Shown here: positions 48,540 to 57,553 of the stretch, piece after piece
Layout of the letters: each line of letters starts with the position of its first letter
How positions within the stretch are numbered: position 1 is the first letter of the stretch
Assembly: GCA_963773035.1 (NCBI GenBank)
Contig: CAVYZX010000038.1
Coordinates: forward strand, 248,001-312,000
Direction: 5' to 3'
Origin: CAVRXZ01 sp963773035
GTDB taxonomy: Bacteria > Acidobacteriota > Vicinamibacteria > Vicinamibacterales > CAVVIG01
DNA: 64,000 nucleotides
Position numbers and translations under genes: made by a program
Notes under the pieces: model-generated
Told to the model about the DNA's origin: nothing
The model's database searches: none
The model's input: the letters and a program-made list of their open reading frames with translations, nothing else

Positions 48540-50690
48540 TCAAACTGTTCCGCGCAGCTGGTCCGCGCGAATCGGCAGCCGATAGATGCGCTTGCCGGTC
48601 GCGGCGGCCACGGCATTGACCAGAGCACCGGCGGCGAGCGCCGTGCTCGGTTCGCCAATGCCACCCGGCTCCTCGGTGCTCGGGACGATGAACACGTCGA
48701 TCTCTGGCGCCTCGTTGTGCCGCATCATCGGGTAGTCGTTGAAGTGGCGCTGCGTGACCCGGCCATTCTGGATGGTGATCTCGCCCTTCAGCGCCGCTGT
48801 CAGGCCGTAGATGGTGCCGCCTTCCATCTGGGCTTTGATCGTGTCGGGGTTGATGACCCAGCCGCAATCTACCGCACACCAAATCTTGTGGATGCGCACG
48901 TTTCCGTTCGTGACCGAAATTTCCGCAACTTGACCGATGATGCTGCCGAAGGCCTCCATCAGCGCAATCCCACGAGCACGTCCCTGGGGTACGGGCTTGC
49001 CCCAGCCCGCTTTGTCGGCGACGAGCTCCAGCACGGCCTTGTGCCGGGGATGCTTACTGAGACGGCGGCGACGGAATTCGAACGGATCCTCGCCCGCGGC
49101 GGCGGCCAGCTCGTCGATGAATGCTTCGACGACGAAGCCGTTGACCGAGGCGCCAACCGAACGCCAGAAGCCGAACGGAATTCCAGGATCGTTTTCGGTG
49201 TACTCGATTCTGATGTTGGGAATGTCGTAGGGAAGTGACGCGGAACCATCGACGGAAATGAAATCGACTCCGTTCGGCGGCAGCCCGCCAATGCGTTTCA
49301 TGAGCGATTGCTGCACCATGCGCTGCATGAAGACGGTCGGCTTGCCCGGGCCATCGACCGCTCCCCACATCCGAACGTAGGTCACCGGGCGGTAATAATC
49401 GTGCTGGATGTCGTCTTCGCGGCTCCATACGGCTTTGATCGGCTTGCCGACGGCCTTCGACGTTTCCACTGCATCGGTCACGAAGTCCGCCTCGCCGCGC
49501 CGGCCGAAGCCGCCACCGAGATACGTCGTGTGAATGTGCACCGCGTTGTGAGGCAGACCGGAAGCGGCCATCGCGGCTTGTTGAGAAGCTGTCTGGCCCT
49601 GCGTCGGAACCCAGACGTCGCAGCGATCGGCTCGGACATCAGCCGTGCAGTTCATTGGCTCCATACATGCGTGGGCCAGGAACGGCACTTCGAAAACCCG
49701 CTCGAACGCCCGCGGATTGCCTTTGAGAGCCGCAGGGGCATCGCCGTCGTTGCGAGCGACCTTGCCTGGCTGTTCCGCGAGCTCTGCATATTTCCTGCTG
49801 ATTTCCGCGCTCGTCAGGTTCGCGAGCGAACCCTCGTCCCATTTGACCTCGAGGGCCTGCGCGCCGCGCGATGCGGCCCAATAGTTGTCGGCCACCACGG
49901 CCACGCCAGTGCTGATTTGGACGACCTGCCGCACTCCCGGAACAGCCTTGGTCTTGTCGGCATTGAAACTGGCGACCTTTCCGCCGAACACGGGACACCG
50001 CACGACACGCGCAATCAGCATATCGGGCCGCTTCACATCGAGCCCGAACTCGGCCGTTCCATTGACTTTTTCAGGAATGTCCAGCCGCGCCAACGACTGG
50101 CCGAGCAGCTTGAACTGCTTCGGGTCCTTCAACGAGACCTTCGCCGGCACGGGCAGCGCCGCAGCTTTGTCCACGAGCGCGCCGTAGCGGATGCGACGTC
50201 CGCTGGCTTTGTGAACGACTTCGCCTTTTTCCGTCGAGAGCGTGTCTTCGCCGACAGACCAGGTCTGCGCGGCCGCCGTGATGAGCATCGCGCGAGCTGT
50301 CGCCCCAGCTTCCCGCAGTGGTTTCCACATACCGCGGACGCTGTTGCTCCCGGCCGTGAGCTGTTGGCCACCGAAATTCGGGTTGCCGTACTTGGGATCG
50401 GCGGGCACCCATTCGGTCTTGATCTTGTTCCAGTCGATGTCCAGCTCCTCAGCGACGAGCATCGGCATCGACGTCATCACGCCCTGTCCCATTTCGAGCA
50501 TCGTGAGCATGACGCGCACGCTGTCGTCGGCGTTGATTCTCACCCAGACGTTCGGCTCGAGCGCCCCGGCTGCGAGAACGTTGGCTGATGCGCCGAAGCC
50601 GGGAACGTAGACTCCGATCGCGAAGCCACCACCCGCCACTGCGCTGATCTTGAGGAAGCCGCGTCTATTTACGCTTAGTGTCTTGGCCAT
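48540..50690 (-). CDS. Molybdenum hydroxylase large subunit (IorB/isoquinoline 1-oxidoreductase beta-like)
   Basis: 716 residues from ATG at 50690. Tat signal NRRGFLKISAVAGGG. Molybdopterin-binding aldehyde-oxidase domains: MLEMGQGVMTSMPMLVAEELDID, QQLTAGSNSVRGMW, CMEPMNCTADV, YLGGGFGRRGEADFVTDAV, FWRSVGASVNGFVVEAFIDELA, KIWCAVDCGWVINPDTIKAQMEGG and the catalytic Glu region PSTEEPGGIGEPSTALAAGA. These enzymes hydroxylate N-heterocycles or aldehydes with water and pass electrons to the 2Fe-2S subunit, here encoded upstream. The two genes are separated by a dispersed repeat. Periplasmic by the Tat signal. Confidence 0.92.
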   Translation of the reverse strand: MAKTLSVNRRGFLKISAVAGGGFAIGVYVPGFGASANVLAAGALEPNVWVRINADDSVRVMLTMLEMGQGVMTSMPMLVAEELDIDWNKIKTEWVPADPKYGNPNFGGQQLTAGSNSVRGMWKPLREAGATARAMLITAAAQTWSVGEDTLSTEKGEVVHKASGRRIRYGALVDKAAALPVPAKVSLKDPKQFKLLGQSLARLDIPEKVNGTAEFGLDVKRPDMLIARVVRCPVFGGKVASFNADKTKAVPGVRQVVQISTGVAVVADNYWAASRGAQALEVKWDEGSLANLTSAEISRKYAELAEQPGKVARNDGDAPAALKGNPRAFERVFEVPFLAHACMEPMNCTADVRADRCDVWVPTQGQTASQQAAMAASGLPHNAVHIHTTYLGGGFGRRGEADFVTDAVETSKAVGKPIKAVWSREDDIQHDYYRPVTYVRMWGAVDGPGKPTVFMQRMVQQSLMKRIGGLPPNGVDFISVDGSASLPYDIPNIRIEYTENDPGIPFGFWRSVGASVNGFVVEAFIDELAAAAGEDPFEFRRRRLSKHPRHKAVLELVADKAGWGKPVPQGRARGIALMEAFGSIIGQVAEISVTNGNVRIHKIWCAVDCGWVINPDTIKAQMEGGTIYGLTAALKGEITIQNGRVTQRHFNDYPMMRHNEAPEIDVFIVPSTEEPGGIGEPSTALAAGALVNAVAAATGKRIYRLPIRADQLRGTV

Positions 50691-50703
50691 GTCGACTCTC
50701 ATT

Positions 50704-50797
50704 TTTCACTGGCGGCGGGGCCCCACCCCCGCCGCGAACTGACGCTGATGCCTCGGCTCGGATACACATGTCCTCGCCTCGGCATGGCCGCAGGCGC
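50704..50797 (-). repeat. 94-base dispersed element, copy 2 (inside the ior-like operon)
   Basis: Reverse orientation of 41655-41748: TTCACTGGCG..GGGGCCCC, CGCGAACTGACGCTGATGCC, ACATGTCCTCG, CTCGGCATGGCCGCAGGCGC. It fills almost the whole gap between the small and large molybdenum-hydroxylase subunit genes. Confidence 0.88.
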
Positions 50798-50812
50798 AGT
50801 CCTTTCTCATCG

Positions 50813-51262
50813 CTAAGCCCGAGCAGCGCGATGGATCGCGCGACGAATCCGCTGGTATGTGCCACATCGACAGATGTTGCCCGACATCGCGGTATCGATG
50901 TCGGTGTCGGAAGGATTGGGGTTCTTCGCCAGGAGCGCCGCGGCGGACATCAATTGTCCGGACTGACAGTAGCCGCACTGTGGCACCTGTTCGGCAATCC
51001 AGGCCAGCTGCAGCGCGTGATTCGTCGTGGGTGACAGTCCCTCGATCGTCGTCACCTTCTTGCCCACCGCGCGAGATACCTGCGTCGAGCAGGATCGGAT
51101 CGGCTCGCCATCGAGATGGACGGTGCACGCGCCGCATTGCGATAAGCCGCACCCGAATTTCGTTCCGGTCAAGCCGATGGTGTCGCGGATCACCCACAAC
51201 AGTGGCATGTCCGGACTCACATCGACGTCGTGCCGCTTCCCGTTGACGGTCAAGGAAATCAT
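50813..51262 (-). CDS. (2Fe-2S)-binding subunit of molybdenum hydroxylase (IorA-like)
   Basis: 149 residues from ATG at 51262. The plant-type ferredoxin cluster CGLSQCGACTVHLDGEPIRSC and the second, helical cluster CGYCQSGQLM...SGNICRCGTYQRI are both complete. It carries electrons from the molybdenum centre of the large subunit encoded next. It has no signal peptide of its own, so it would be exported with the Tat-tagged partner. Located 123 bases upstream of the large-subunit start, with the dispersed repeat between them. Confidence 0.94.
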   Translation of the reverse strand: MISLTVNGKRHDVDVSPDMPLLWVIRDTIGLTGTKFGCGLSQCGACTVHLDGEPIRSCSTQVSRAVGKKVTTIEGLSPTTNHALQLAWIAEQVPQCGYCQSGQLMSAAALLAKNPNPSDTDIDTAMSGNICRCGTYQRIRRAIHRAARA

Positions 51263-51353
51263 GAACGGTCTCCTCTGAGCCAGATGAATGTACCCCAGCC
51301 GAGTTCGATTGCCAACGGAATCGTGAGCGGAGACCCTCGATAGTGGCGTTGCG

Positions 51354-52466
51354 TCAGGTGAGCCTCAGCGCGCGAAGTGCGAGGCGGCGTGCGAGCTCTT
51401 TCGGGGGGCCGGTCACGAACATCCACGTCAAGAAGCGAGCCGAAAGAGGTGTGTGTCCCATCTCGATTCGGGCGGCCGTCATCAGGCGATCGAGCGTGTC
51501 GAGTGGCGTCTCGCGCAAGTCGTCGAGCAAGGCCACTCGATGGACGCAGGAAATCGTGCAAAGCGATGCACACGACTTGATCGAGCTGTACTCGCGCTCC
51601 AGATCCGCTGAACCGTACTGCGCCAGTGGAATGCCAGGATATCCACGCTGCTGCGAGCACCAGTGGACCAGACCATCCTCGCAGACGTACACGTAGCGCG
51701 ATCCTGCCCGGCACTGCCACGCGTTCGGGCGGCCGTCGGTGAGGTTGCGTTGAAACAAGCTGTCGTGCCCGTGCGAGTAGAAGCTTCGCGTGAGCTTCAC
51801 GATCTGTTCATAGACCGACCGATGTTCCGCATCGAGCGGCACAATCTGGCCTGATTCGCCGTGAATCAGGCCGACCGAAGTGCCGAAGCCAAGCGCCTGC
51901 GCGCGCTTCGCTATCACCAGCGCATCCTGCGGATGACGGATACCTGCTCCGACCACCGTATTGATGTTGACGTCGAATGTTGCCAGCTCGGCCAACCAGC
52001 AGAGTTTCTGGTCCAATACTTTGAGGCTTTTGTGCGACACCGGATCGGGATCCACGTTATCGATGCTGATTTGCAGCCGATCGAGTCCGGCATGGTTGAG
52101 GCGTTTGATCCGGTCGGGCGTGAGCAAGTAGCCGTTGGTCAGGAGTCCAGCCAGAATCCCATGCCGGCGGATCCGCTCGACGATTGCGTCGAGCTCGGGA
52201 TGCAGCAGCGGCTCCCCGCCGCTCATGTCGATCATCGTCGTCCCAAGCGCTGCGAGCCGATCGATCCGCTCGAGCATCGCTTCGAGTGGAACCGGCGCCG
52301 ACACTTTGTCGAATTCGTTGCAGTAAGCGCACGCCAGATTGCAGCGTCGGGTAGGAACGATCTGAGCGAGGATCGGGTGATGGCGAGACTTCAGCGCCTT
52401 GGCGATCAATTGTGTCGTTCGCAGTCGCCGCTCCGCTGCTCGGACGTGTCGCAACACGCGCACCAT
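51354..52466 (-). CDS. Radical SAM protein with SPASM-like C-terminal cysteines
   Basis: 370 residues from ATG at 52466. The cluster motif is RRCNLACAYC (Cys42, Cys46, Cys49), followed by MIDMSGGEPLLHPELDAIVERIR and ISIDNVDPD. C-terminal Cys groups (WQCRAG, YVCEDGLVHWCSQQ, CASLCTISC) suggest one or two auxiliary iron-sulfur clusters. Close relatives include HpnH-like and peptide-maturing enzymes, but no precursor peptide or hopanoid gene is next to it. Codirectional with the ior-like genes, 91-base gap; a link is uncertain. Confidence 0.88.
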   Translation of the reverse strand: MVRVLRHVRAAERRLRTTQLIAKALKSRHHPILAQIVPTRRCNLACAYCNEFDKVSAPVPLEAMLERIDRLAALGTTMIDMSGGEPLLHPELDAIVERIRRHGILAGLLTNGYLLTPDRIKRLNHAGLDRLQISIDNVDPDPVSHKSLKVLDQKLCWLAELATFDVNINTVVGAGIRHPQDALVIAKRAQALGFGTSVGLIHGESGQIVPLDAEHRSVYEQIVKLTRSFYSHGHDSLFQRNLTDGRPNAWQCRAGSRYVYVCEDGLVHWCSQQRGYPGIPLAQYGSADLEREYSSIKSCASLCTISCVHRVALLDDLRETPLDTLDRLMTAARIEMGHTPLSARFLTWMFVTGPPKELARRLALRALRLT

Positions 52467-52520
52467 GCCGGACTCCTAAGGCAGCTTCCATAGTAGCTCC
52501 CAAAGAGAAGGATCCTGGAT

Positions 52521-52552
52521 TTCTTTGTGATCTTTGTGCTCTTGGTGGTTCC
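52521..52552. repeat. TTTGTGATC-type 9-mer run
   Basis: TTTGTGATC, TTTGTGCTC and TTGGTGGTTC in tandem just before the hydrolase start; the reverse-complement form recurs at 62761-62817. Confidence 0.65.
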
Positions 52553-52566
52553 GGTAAGCTACTGGC

Positions 52567-53469
52567 GTGTTTGACGGCTTCGAAGAGCGATCCATCACGA
52601 CGAGTAGTGCGGAGATCTTCCTGCTCACTGGCGGTTCCGGTCCGCCGTTACTTCTGCTGCACGGCTATCCCCAGAATCACGTCATGTGGCACGCAGTGGC
52701 TCCTGTGCTTCGCGCGCATTTCTCCCTCGTGATCCCAGACCTCCGCGGGTACGGCGACAGTCAGGGCCCACGGGTGGATCCGGAGCATGTGAACTACTCG
52801 AAACGAGCGATGGCTGGAGACATGGTTGAGGTGATGTCTACGCTGGGCTACGAACAATTCGCGCTGGCCGGCCACGATCGCGGCGGCCGTGTGGCCTACC
52901 GCCTGGCACTGGATCGACCCGATCGCGTCATCGCGCTGGCTGTGCTCGACATCATTCCGACGATTGGGATGTGGGAGCGAATGGACCACCGGTCGGCGCT
53001 CCGTAGCTTTCACTGGCTGTTTCTGGCACAGCCACCTCCGCTTCCGGAGCGCCTGATCGGCCAGGATCCAGAGTTTTTTCTGCGGCAGCTCGTGGATCGA
53101 TGGGCAGGCCGGCCGGACGTCCTTGATTCAGCCGTGGTGGCCGAGTACGTTCGACACTTCAAGAAGCCTTCAGTGATCGAAGCGACGTGCGAAGACTATC
53201 GCGCCGGCGCAACCGTCGATCTCGATCACGATCGAGCCGATCGCGATCGCAGTCGGAAGATCCGGTGTCCGACGCTTGTACTTTGGGGCCGCCGATATCT
53301 CGCGGCCAAGGCGGCGTCTCCGCTCGAAGTCTGGCGAGACTGGGCGGACGATGTGCGCGAAGTGGCGCTCGATTGCGGGCATTTTGTTGCCGAAGAACGG
53401 ACCGATGAATGCGCCGCCGCCCTCTTGGATTTCTTCAGGGGCGTGACGGCGATCCACCCGTCAGACTAG
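52567..53469 (+). CDS. Fluoroacetate/haloacetate dehalogenase-like alpha/beta hydrolase
   Basis: 300 residues from GTG at 52567. Every known active-site position of fluoroacetate dehalogenases is present: oxyanion HGYPQNHVMW, nucleophile Asp104 with Arg105 and Arg108 (GHDRGGR), acid Asp128 (VLDIIPT), the halide pocket His149-Trp150 (SFHWLF) and Tyr211 (CEDYRAG), and catalytic His272 (CGHFVAEE). This set distinguishes defluorinating enzymes from ordinary haloalkane dehalogenases. It would release halide from haloacetates; actual fluoride activity cannot be read from sequence. No transporter or regulator is adjacent. Confidence 0.9.
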   Translation: MFDGFEERSITTSSAEIFLLTGGSGPPLLLLHGYPQNHVMWHAVAPVLRAHFSLVIPDLRGYGDSQGPRVDPEHVNYSKRAMAGDMVEVMSTLGYEQFALAGHDRGGRVAYRLALDRPDRVIALAVLDIIPTIGMWERMDHRSALRSFHWLFLAQPPPLPERLIGQDPEFFLRQLVDRWAGRPDVLDSAVVAEYVRHFKKPSVIEATCEDYRAGATVDLDHDRADRDRSRKIRCPTLVLWGRRYLAAKAASPLEVWRDWADDVREVALDCGHFVAEERTDECAAALLDFFRGVTAIHPSD

Positions 53470-53490
53470 AATCCGGCCCGACCTTTCTCG

Positions 53491-56154
53491 ATGGTAGGGA
53501 ATCGCATTGCGCACTATGAAGTCACAGCCCATCTCGGTTCAGGTGGAATGGGCGAGGTGTACCAGGCGACCGACACCAAACTGGGTCGGAGCGTTGCAAT
53601 CAAGGTTCTGCCCGATGTTTTTGCCGCCGACATCGAACGCGTTGCGCGATTCGAACGCGAAGCGCGTGTCCTGGCCTCGCTGAATCATCCGCATATCGCC
53701 GCGATCTACGGGCTGGAGGAATCCCTCGGGCGGAAGTTCCTGGTCATGGAGCTGGTCGAGGGGAAAACACTTGCCGAGAGACTTGCGGAAATATCGAGGC
53801 TCAAGCCTCTGGCCCCTGGGCTTCCAGAGGACGAGACGCTTCACATCGCGAGCCAGATCGCCGAAGCCCTGGAAGCGGCCCACGACAAAGGAGTGATTCA
53901 CCGCGACCTCAAGCCCGCCAACATCAAAGTCACTCCCGCCGGCCAGGTCAAAGTCCTCGACTTCGGACTCGCCAAGGCATTCGGCGATGACGCTGCCGCG
54001 CCGAACCTGACGAACTCGCCGACGAAGGCGGTCGCCGCAACGAATGCTGGCGTGATTCTCGGCACTGCAGCCTATATGTCCCCCGAGCAGGCGAAGGGGA
54101 AAGAGGTTGACCGACGCACCGATGTTTTTGCGTTCGGTTGTGTGCTGTACGAAATGCTCGCAGGGCGACCGGCATTTCCTGGCGACACCGTGACGGAAAT
54201 CCTGGCACGCGTGCTCGAACGTGAGCCGGACTGGTCGCTTTTGCCGCCCGGGATCACGTCTCGCGTTCAAGACTTGCTCCGTGGCTGTCTTGAAAAAGAC
54301 CCGCAAAAGCGGCGGAGAGATGCGGGAGACCTGCGGCTGGATATCGAGCACGCGCTCATCGAGCCGGCTCGACCGGTCGTTCCCCTCGTTCTAGCTGTCG
54401 CCGGGCGCCGCGCGTGGACGCCGTGGATCGTGGCGGGGCTTCTCGCCGCAGCGCTTGCAGCCGCGCTGTTCATTTCAAACTTTCGTGCGCCCGCTCGTCC
54501 ACAGGAAATGCGGCTCGAGATCACCACTCCTGCGACGGTCGATCCAACCTCCTTCGCCATCTCACCGGATGGTCGTCAGCTTGTGTATGTGGGGTTGGCA
54601 GAGGGTCAGCGGCGACTCTACCTGAGGAGCCTCGATGCAACGGAGGCGCATCCGCTGGCCGGGACCGAGTGGGCCACCTATCCATTCTGGTCGCCCGACG
54701 GCCGTTCGATCGCGTTCTTCGGCGCTGACGGCAAACTCAGACGGATTGAGATTAGCGGTGGGCCTCCGACGGTTCTCGGACAGGGCCAGCCGGGCCTTGG
54801 TGGCACCTGGAGTACGAACGGCACGGTTCTGTTCGCGCCTTTTACGGCAGGACCGCTATTCCGCGTACCGGCATCCGGTGGCGAGGCTGTGCCGGCAACA
54901 AAAGTAAGCCCGGGTCAATTGGGGCATTCGTTTCCTGCCTTCATCGGCGACAGTCAGCAGTTTGTCTTCTACGTACGAGGGCCCGACGAGATCCAAGGCA
55001 TCTATATGGGCTCGCTCGATTCTGCTGACATGACTCGCCTGACGCCTGCCGACACACCCGGGCTTTACACGTCGCAGGGGTGGCTGTTGTTTGGGAGCCA
55101 AGGAAAGCTCGTTGCACGGCGATTCGATCCGGCGAAAAGAGAATTGAGCGGCGACTCGATTGCGTTGGCAGATTCGCTCGCCTCGAACCAACTCGGCATG
55201 TTTGTCGCCCGTCCGTTTTCCGCTTCGACGACCGGACACGTGGTGTATCGCGCCGGCGGATCAGTCACGACGCAGCTGGCGTGGTTCGATCGGTCTGGTC
55301 GCGCTCTCGGTTCCATCGCTATGCCCGAACATGCGGACCCTGCAAATCCTTCCCTATCGCCTGACGGCAGTCGTGTGGCGTTCGACCGCACACAGCAAGG
55401 CAACACCGACATCTGGCTCGTCGATGGCGAGCGGCTCACGAGATTGACATCGGATCCAGCTGTCGATCAATTTCCGATCTGGTTTCCTCGAGGCGATCGA
55501 ATCGTCTTCGGCACGACGCGCAGCGGCGGACAAAACATCTACCAGAGGCGCTCCCGGGCCGAAGGCAGCGAAGAGCCGCTGCTCGAAGGACCTCCACCGA
55601 TCAAAACCCCAACCGATGTGTCTCCAGACGAGCGATTCTTGCTGTACTTCAGCGTCGCTCCCACGACCGCGACCGACATCTGGGTCTTGCCACTCAAGGC
55701 CGGGGAGAAGCCGTTCCCGTTTCTCACCACGAGCTTTGCGGAGATATGGGGTCAGTTTTCACCCGATGGCCGCTGGATCGCCTACCAGTCCAATGAATCC
55801 GGGCTGTGGGAGATCTATGTGAGACCCTTCCCTGGACCGGGCGGGCAGTGGGTGATCTCGACAACTGGGGGCGTCTATCCGCGATGGGCATCCGACGGGA
55901 AAGAGCTGTACTACATCGATCCAACCGGCAGGTTGATGGCTGTCACGATCGGCGTGAAGAACGACGCGCTCGAAGTGGGAAAGCCCATTGCGTTGTTCCA
56001 GACCCATGTTCTTGGCGGGGGCGCCAACATGATCGGTCGGAACCAGCAGTACGACGTCGCACCCGACGGTCGGTTCCTGATTAACGTCCTGAATGATGAA
56101 GCCCTGAACTCGCCTCTCACGATCCTCCTGAACTGGAACCCGCCGCAAAAGTGA
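53491..56154 (+). CDS. Ser/Thr protein kinase with TM helix and PD40 beta-propeller
   Basis: 887 residues from ATG at 53491. Kinase domain ~8-280: Gly loop LGSGGMGEVYQA, Lys38 (VAIKVLP), HRDLKPANI with Asp139, DFGLAKA with Asp157, and SPEQAKGKEVDRRTDVFAFG. One membrane helix (~308-330, WTPWIVAGLLAAALAAALFI) leads to an outside beta-propeller of PD40/TolB-like repeats (FAISPDGRQLVYVG, PFWSPDGRSIAFFG, SLSPDGSRVAFDR, FSPDGRWIAYQSNESG). Typical of Acidobacteria; it probably senses an external ligand and signals inward by phosphorylation. 21 bases after the dehalogenase. Confidence 0.94.
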   Translation: MVGNRIAHYEVTAHLGSGGMGEVYQATDTKLGRSVAIKVLPDVFAADIERVARFEREARVLASLNHPHIAAIYGLEESLGRKFLVMELVEGKTLAERLAEISRLKPLAPGLPEDETLHIASQIAEALEAAHDKGVIHRDLKPANIKVTPAGQVKVLDFGLAKAFGDDAAAPNLTNSPTKAVAATNAGVILGTAAYMSPEQAKGKEVDRRTDVFAFGCVLYEMLAGRPAFPGDTVTEILARVLEREPDWSLLPPGITSRVQDLLRGCLEKDPQKRRRDAGDLRLDIEHALIEPARPVVPLVLAVAGRRAWTPWIVAGLLAAALAAALFISNFRAPARPQEMRLEITTPATVDPTSFAISPDGRQLVYVGLAEGQRRLYLRSLDATEAHPLAGTEWATYPFWSPDGRSIAFFGADGKLRRIEISGGPPTVLGQGQPGLGGTWSTNGTVLFAPFTAGPLFRVPASGGEAVPATKVSPGQLGHSFPAFIGDSQQFVFYVRGPDEIQGIYMGSLDSADMTRLTPADTPGLYTSQGWLLFGSQGKLVARRFDPAKRELSGDSIALADSLASNQLGMFVARPFSASTTGHVVYRAGGSVTTQLAWFDRSGRALGSIAMPEHADPANPSLSPDGSRVAFDRTQQGNTDIWLVDGERLTRLTSDPAVDQFPIWFPRGDRIVFGTTRSGGQNIYQRRSRAEGSEEPLLEGPPPIKTPTDVSPDERFLLYFSVAPTTATDIWVLPLKAGEKPFPFLTTSFAEIWGQFSPDGRWIAYQSNESGLWEIYVRPFPGPGGQWVISTTGGVYPRWASDGKELYYIDPTGRLMAVTIGVKNDALEVGKPIALFQTHVLGGGANMIGRNQQYDVAPDGRFLINVLNDEALNSPLTILLNWNPPQK

Positions 56155-56216
56155 GAACGATGTATGCTTCGCGTTCTACGAGGGGGCGTGAATTCGCGCT
56201 GACAGGGAGAGACAAG

Positions 56217-56723
56217 ATGGACGCCGACGCCAAGAAAACGGCCTTGCGGATGATTCCCTATGGACTTTACGTGCTGACTGCTGCCGGTAAAGACGGACGG
56301 ATGACAGCCGCGACCATCAACTGGGTCACGCAGGCCTCGTTCGTTCCGCCTCTGGTGGCCGTGGGGGTGAAAACGGATTCGCATACGCACGCCCTCATCG
56401 ACGAATCGAGAGAGTTCATCCTCAACGTCATCGCCAAAGGCGACACAGCCGTGGCATTCACCTTCTTCAAGCCCGCCGCTGTGGACGGCAGCCGGATCGG
56501 CGGCGAAGCGTTTGCGCCTGGCGCAGTCGTGAAGGCGCCCGTTCTCGACAAGGCGCCCGCACACATCGAGTGTCGTGTCGTGGAGGCGGTCAAGCGCGGC
56601 GATCACACGCTCTTCGTTGGCGAAGTCGTGGAAGCTCGCGTGAAGACGCCGCCATCCGGGCGCGCCGACGAGGCAATCTGCTGGCTGAAGGATCTGGGTG
56701 ACAAAGTGTACTACGGTGGCTGA
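56217..56723 (+). CDS. Flavin reductase family protein
   Basis: 168 residues; ATG at 56217 follows AGGGAGA, and earlier starts would lie at the kinase stop. FMN-binding split-barrel: YGLYVLTAAGKDGRMTAATINWVTQASFVPPLVAVGVK, SREFILNVIAKGD, and AHIECRVVEAVKRGDHTLFVGEVVEARV. Such proteins reduce flavin with NAD(P)H or bind FMN as an electron carrier. Its 3' end overlaps the convergent alpha/beta hydrolase by 13 bases. Confidence 0.9.
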   Translation: MDADAKKTALRMIPYGLYVLTAAGKDGRMTAATINWVTQASFVPPLVAVGVKTDSHTHALIDESREFILNVIAKGDTAVAFTFFKPAAVDGSRIGGEAFAPGAVVKAPVLDKAPAHIECRVVEAVKRGDHTLFVGEVVEARVKTPPSGRADEAICWLKDLGDKVYYGG

Positions 56724-57553
56724 TTGGCCCGCATCCTCGCCTCGGCATCGGCTGCCAGCTGACCGACGGCCTTCCAATACGGCTCCTGGTCGCGCGGTGC
56801 GGCGTCGTTGTGATCGCCGCCTCGGATCGTGAAGAACTGCTTCGGTCCCGTCACTCGATCGAACAACGCACGCCCTTGCTGGAACGGTACGACGTGGTCG
56901 TTGTCGCCGTGCACGACCAGCACCGGAATCGTCGCGCCACGTAAAAAGTCCGCCCCAGGAAATCGATAACTCGAGAACATCGCGAGAAACGCGAGCACCG
57001 GCGAGCTCCGGACGAGCGAACGGGCATCAGGAAAGCCCGATTCGAGGATCAGCCCGTTGGGAGCATGGATTGTCGAGGCGTACGCGGCCATTACCGTTCC
57101 CAACGACCGGCCCCAGTAAATGACGGGCGCCGTCCTGTCTGTGCGTTCCCAGAACTGCTGAACCACGGCCTCGACATCTTTATAGAGGCCAGACTCCGAA
57201 GGGCGACCGGTGCTTCCGCCATAACCGCGGTAGTCGAACCCCAGAACCGAATAGCCTTGCCTGGTGATGCCGCTCAGAATCGGCGCCCACACCGAGAGAT
57301 TGCCGCCGTTGCCGTGGAAGTACAGCACGAGTGCGCGCGGCGAGGCGTGAAGCAGTCTCCACGCCTGCAGCCGTTCGCCGTCCTTGGTGGCGACTGAAAT
57401 TCGCTCGAATTCCACGCCGAATTCGCGCGGGGTCTGGGTTTCGCCTTCGATCGGGAAGAACGCGAGTCGCGCTTCGAAAATCCGCACGAGGAGCGGAAGA
57501 ACGAAGACGAACGCGACTAGCACAAGGGCGTATTTAAGCGTGCGCGAGAGCAT
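56711..57553 (-). CDS. Membrane-anchored alpha/beta hydrolase (ABHD12/13-like)
   Basis: 280 residues from ATG at 57553. The N-terminal helix (YALVLVAFVFVLPLLVRIF) anchors the protein; LVLYFHGNGGNLSVW is the oxyanion loop, YWGRSLGTVMAAY carries the nucleophile Ser, HGDNDHVVPFQQG the Asp, and GGDHNDAAP the His. Related proteins hydrolyse lipids or acyl peptides. Tandem GTTCGGATC repeats lie directly upstream of its start (57561-57612) and may contain or replace its promoter. Confidence 0.9.
   Translation of the reverse strand: MLSRTLKYALVLVAFVFVLPLLVRIFEARLAFFPIEGETQTPREFGVEFERISVATKDGERLQAWRLLHASPRALVLYFHGNGGNLSVWAPILSGITRQGYSVLGFDYRGYGGSTGRPSESGLYKDVEAVVQQFWERTDRTAPVIYWGRSLGTVMAAYASTIHAPNGLILESGFPDARSLVRSSPVLAFLAMFSSYRFPGADFLRGATIPVLVVHGDNDHVVPFQQGRALFDRVTGPKQFFTIRGGDHNDAAPRDQEPYWKAVGQLAADAEARMRANQPP

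Noticed and set aside
51354..52466. Radical SAM gene as a maturase of the molybdenum hydroxylase
   Set aside because: No XdhC-like or cofactor-maturing motif; proximity alone (91-base gap) is not enough.
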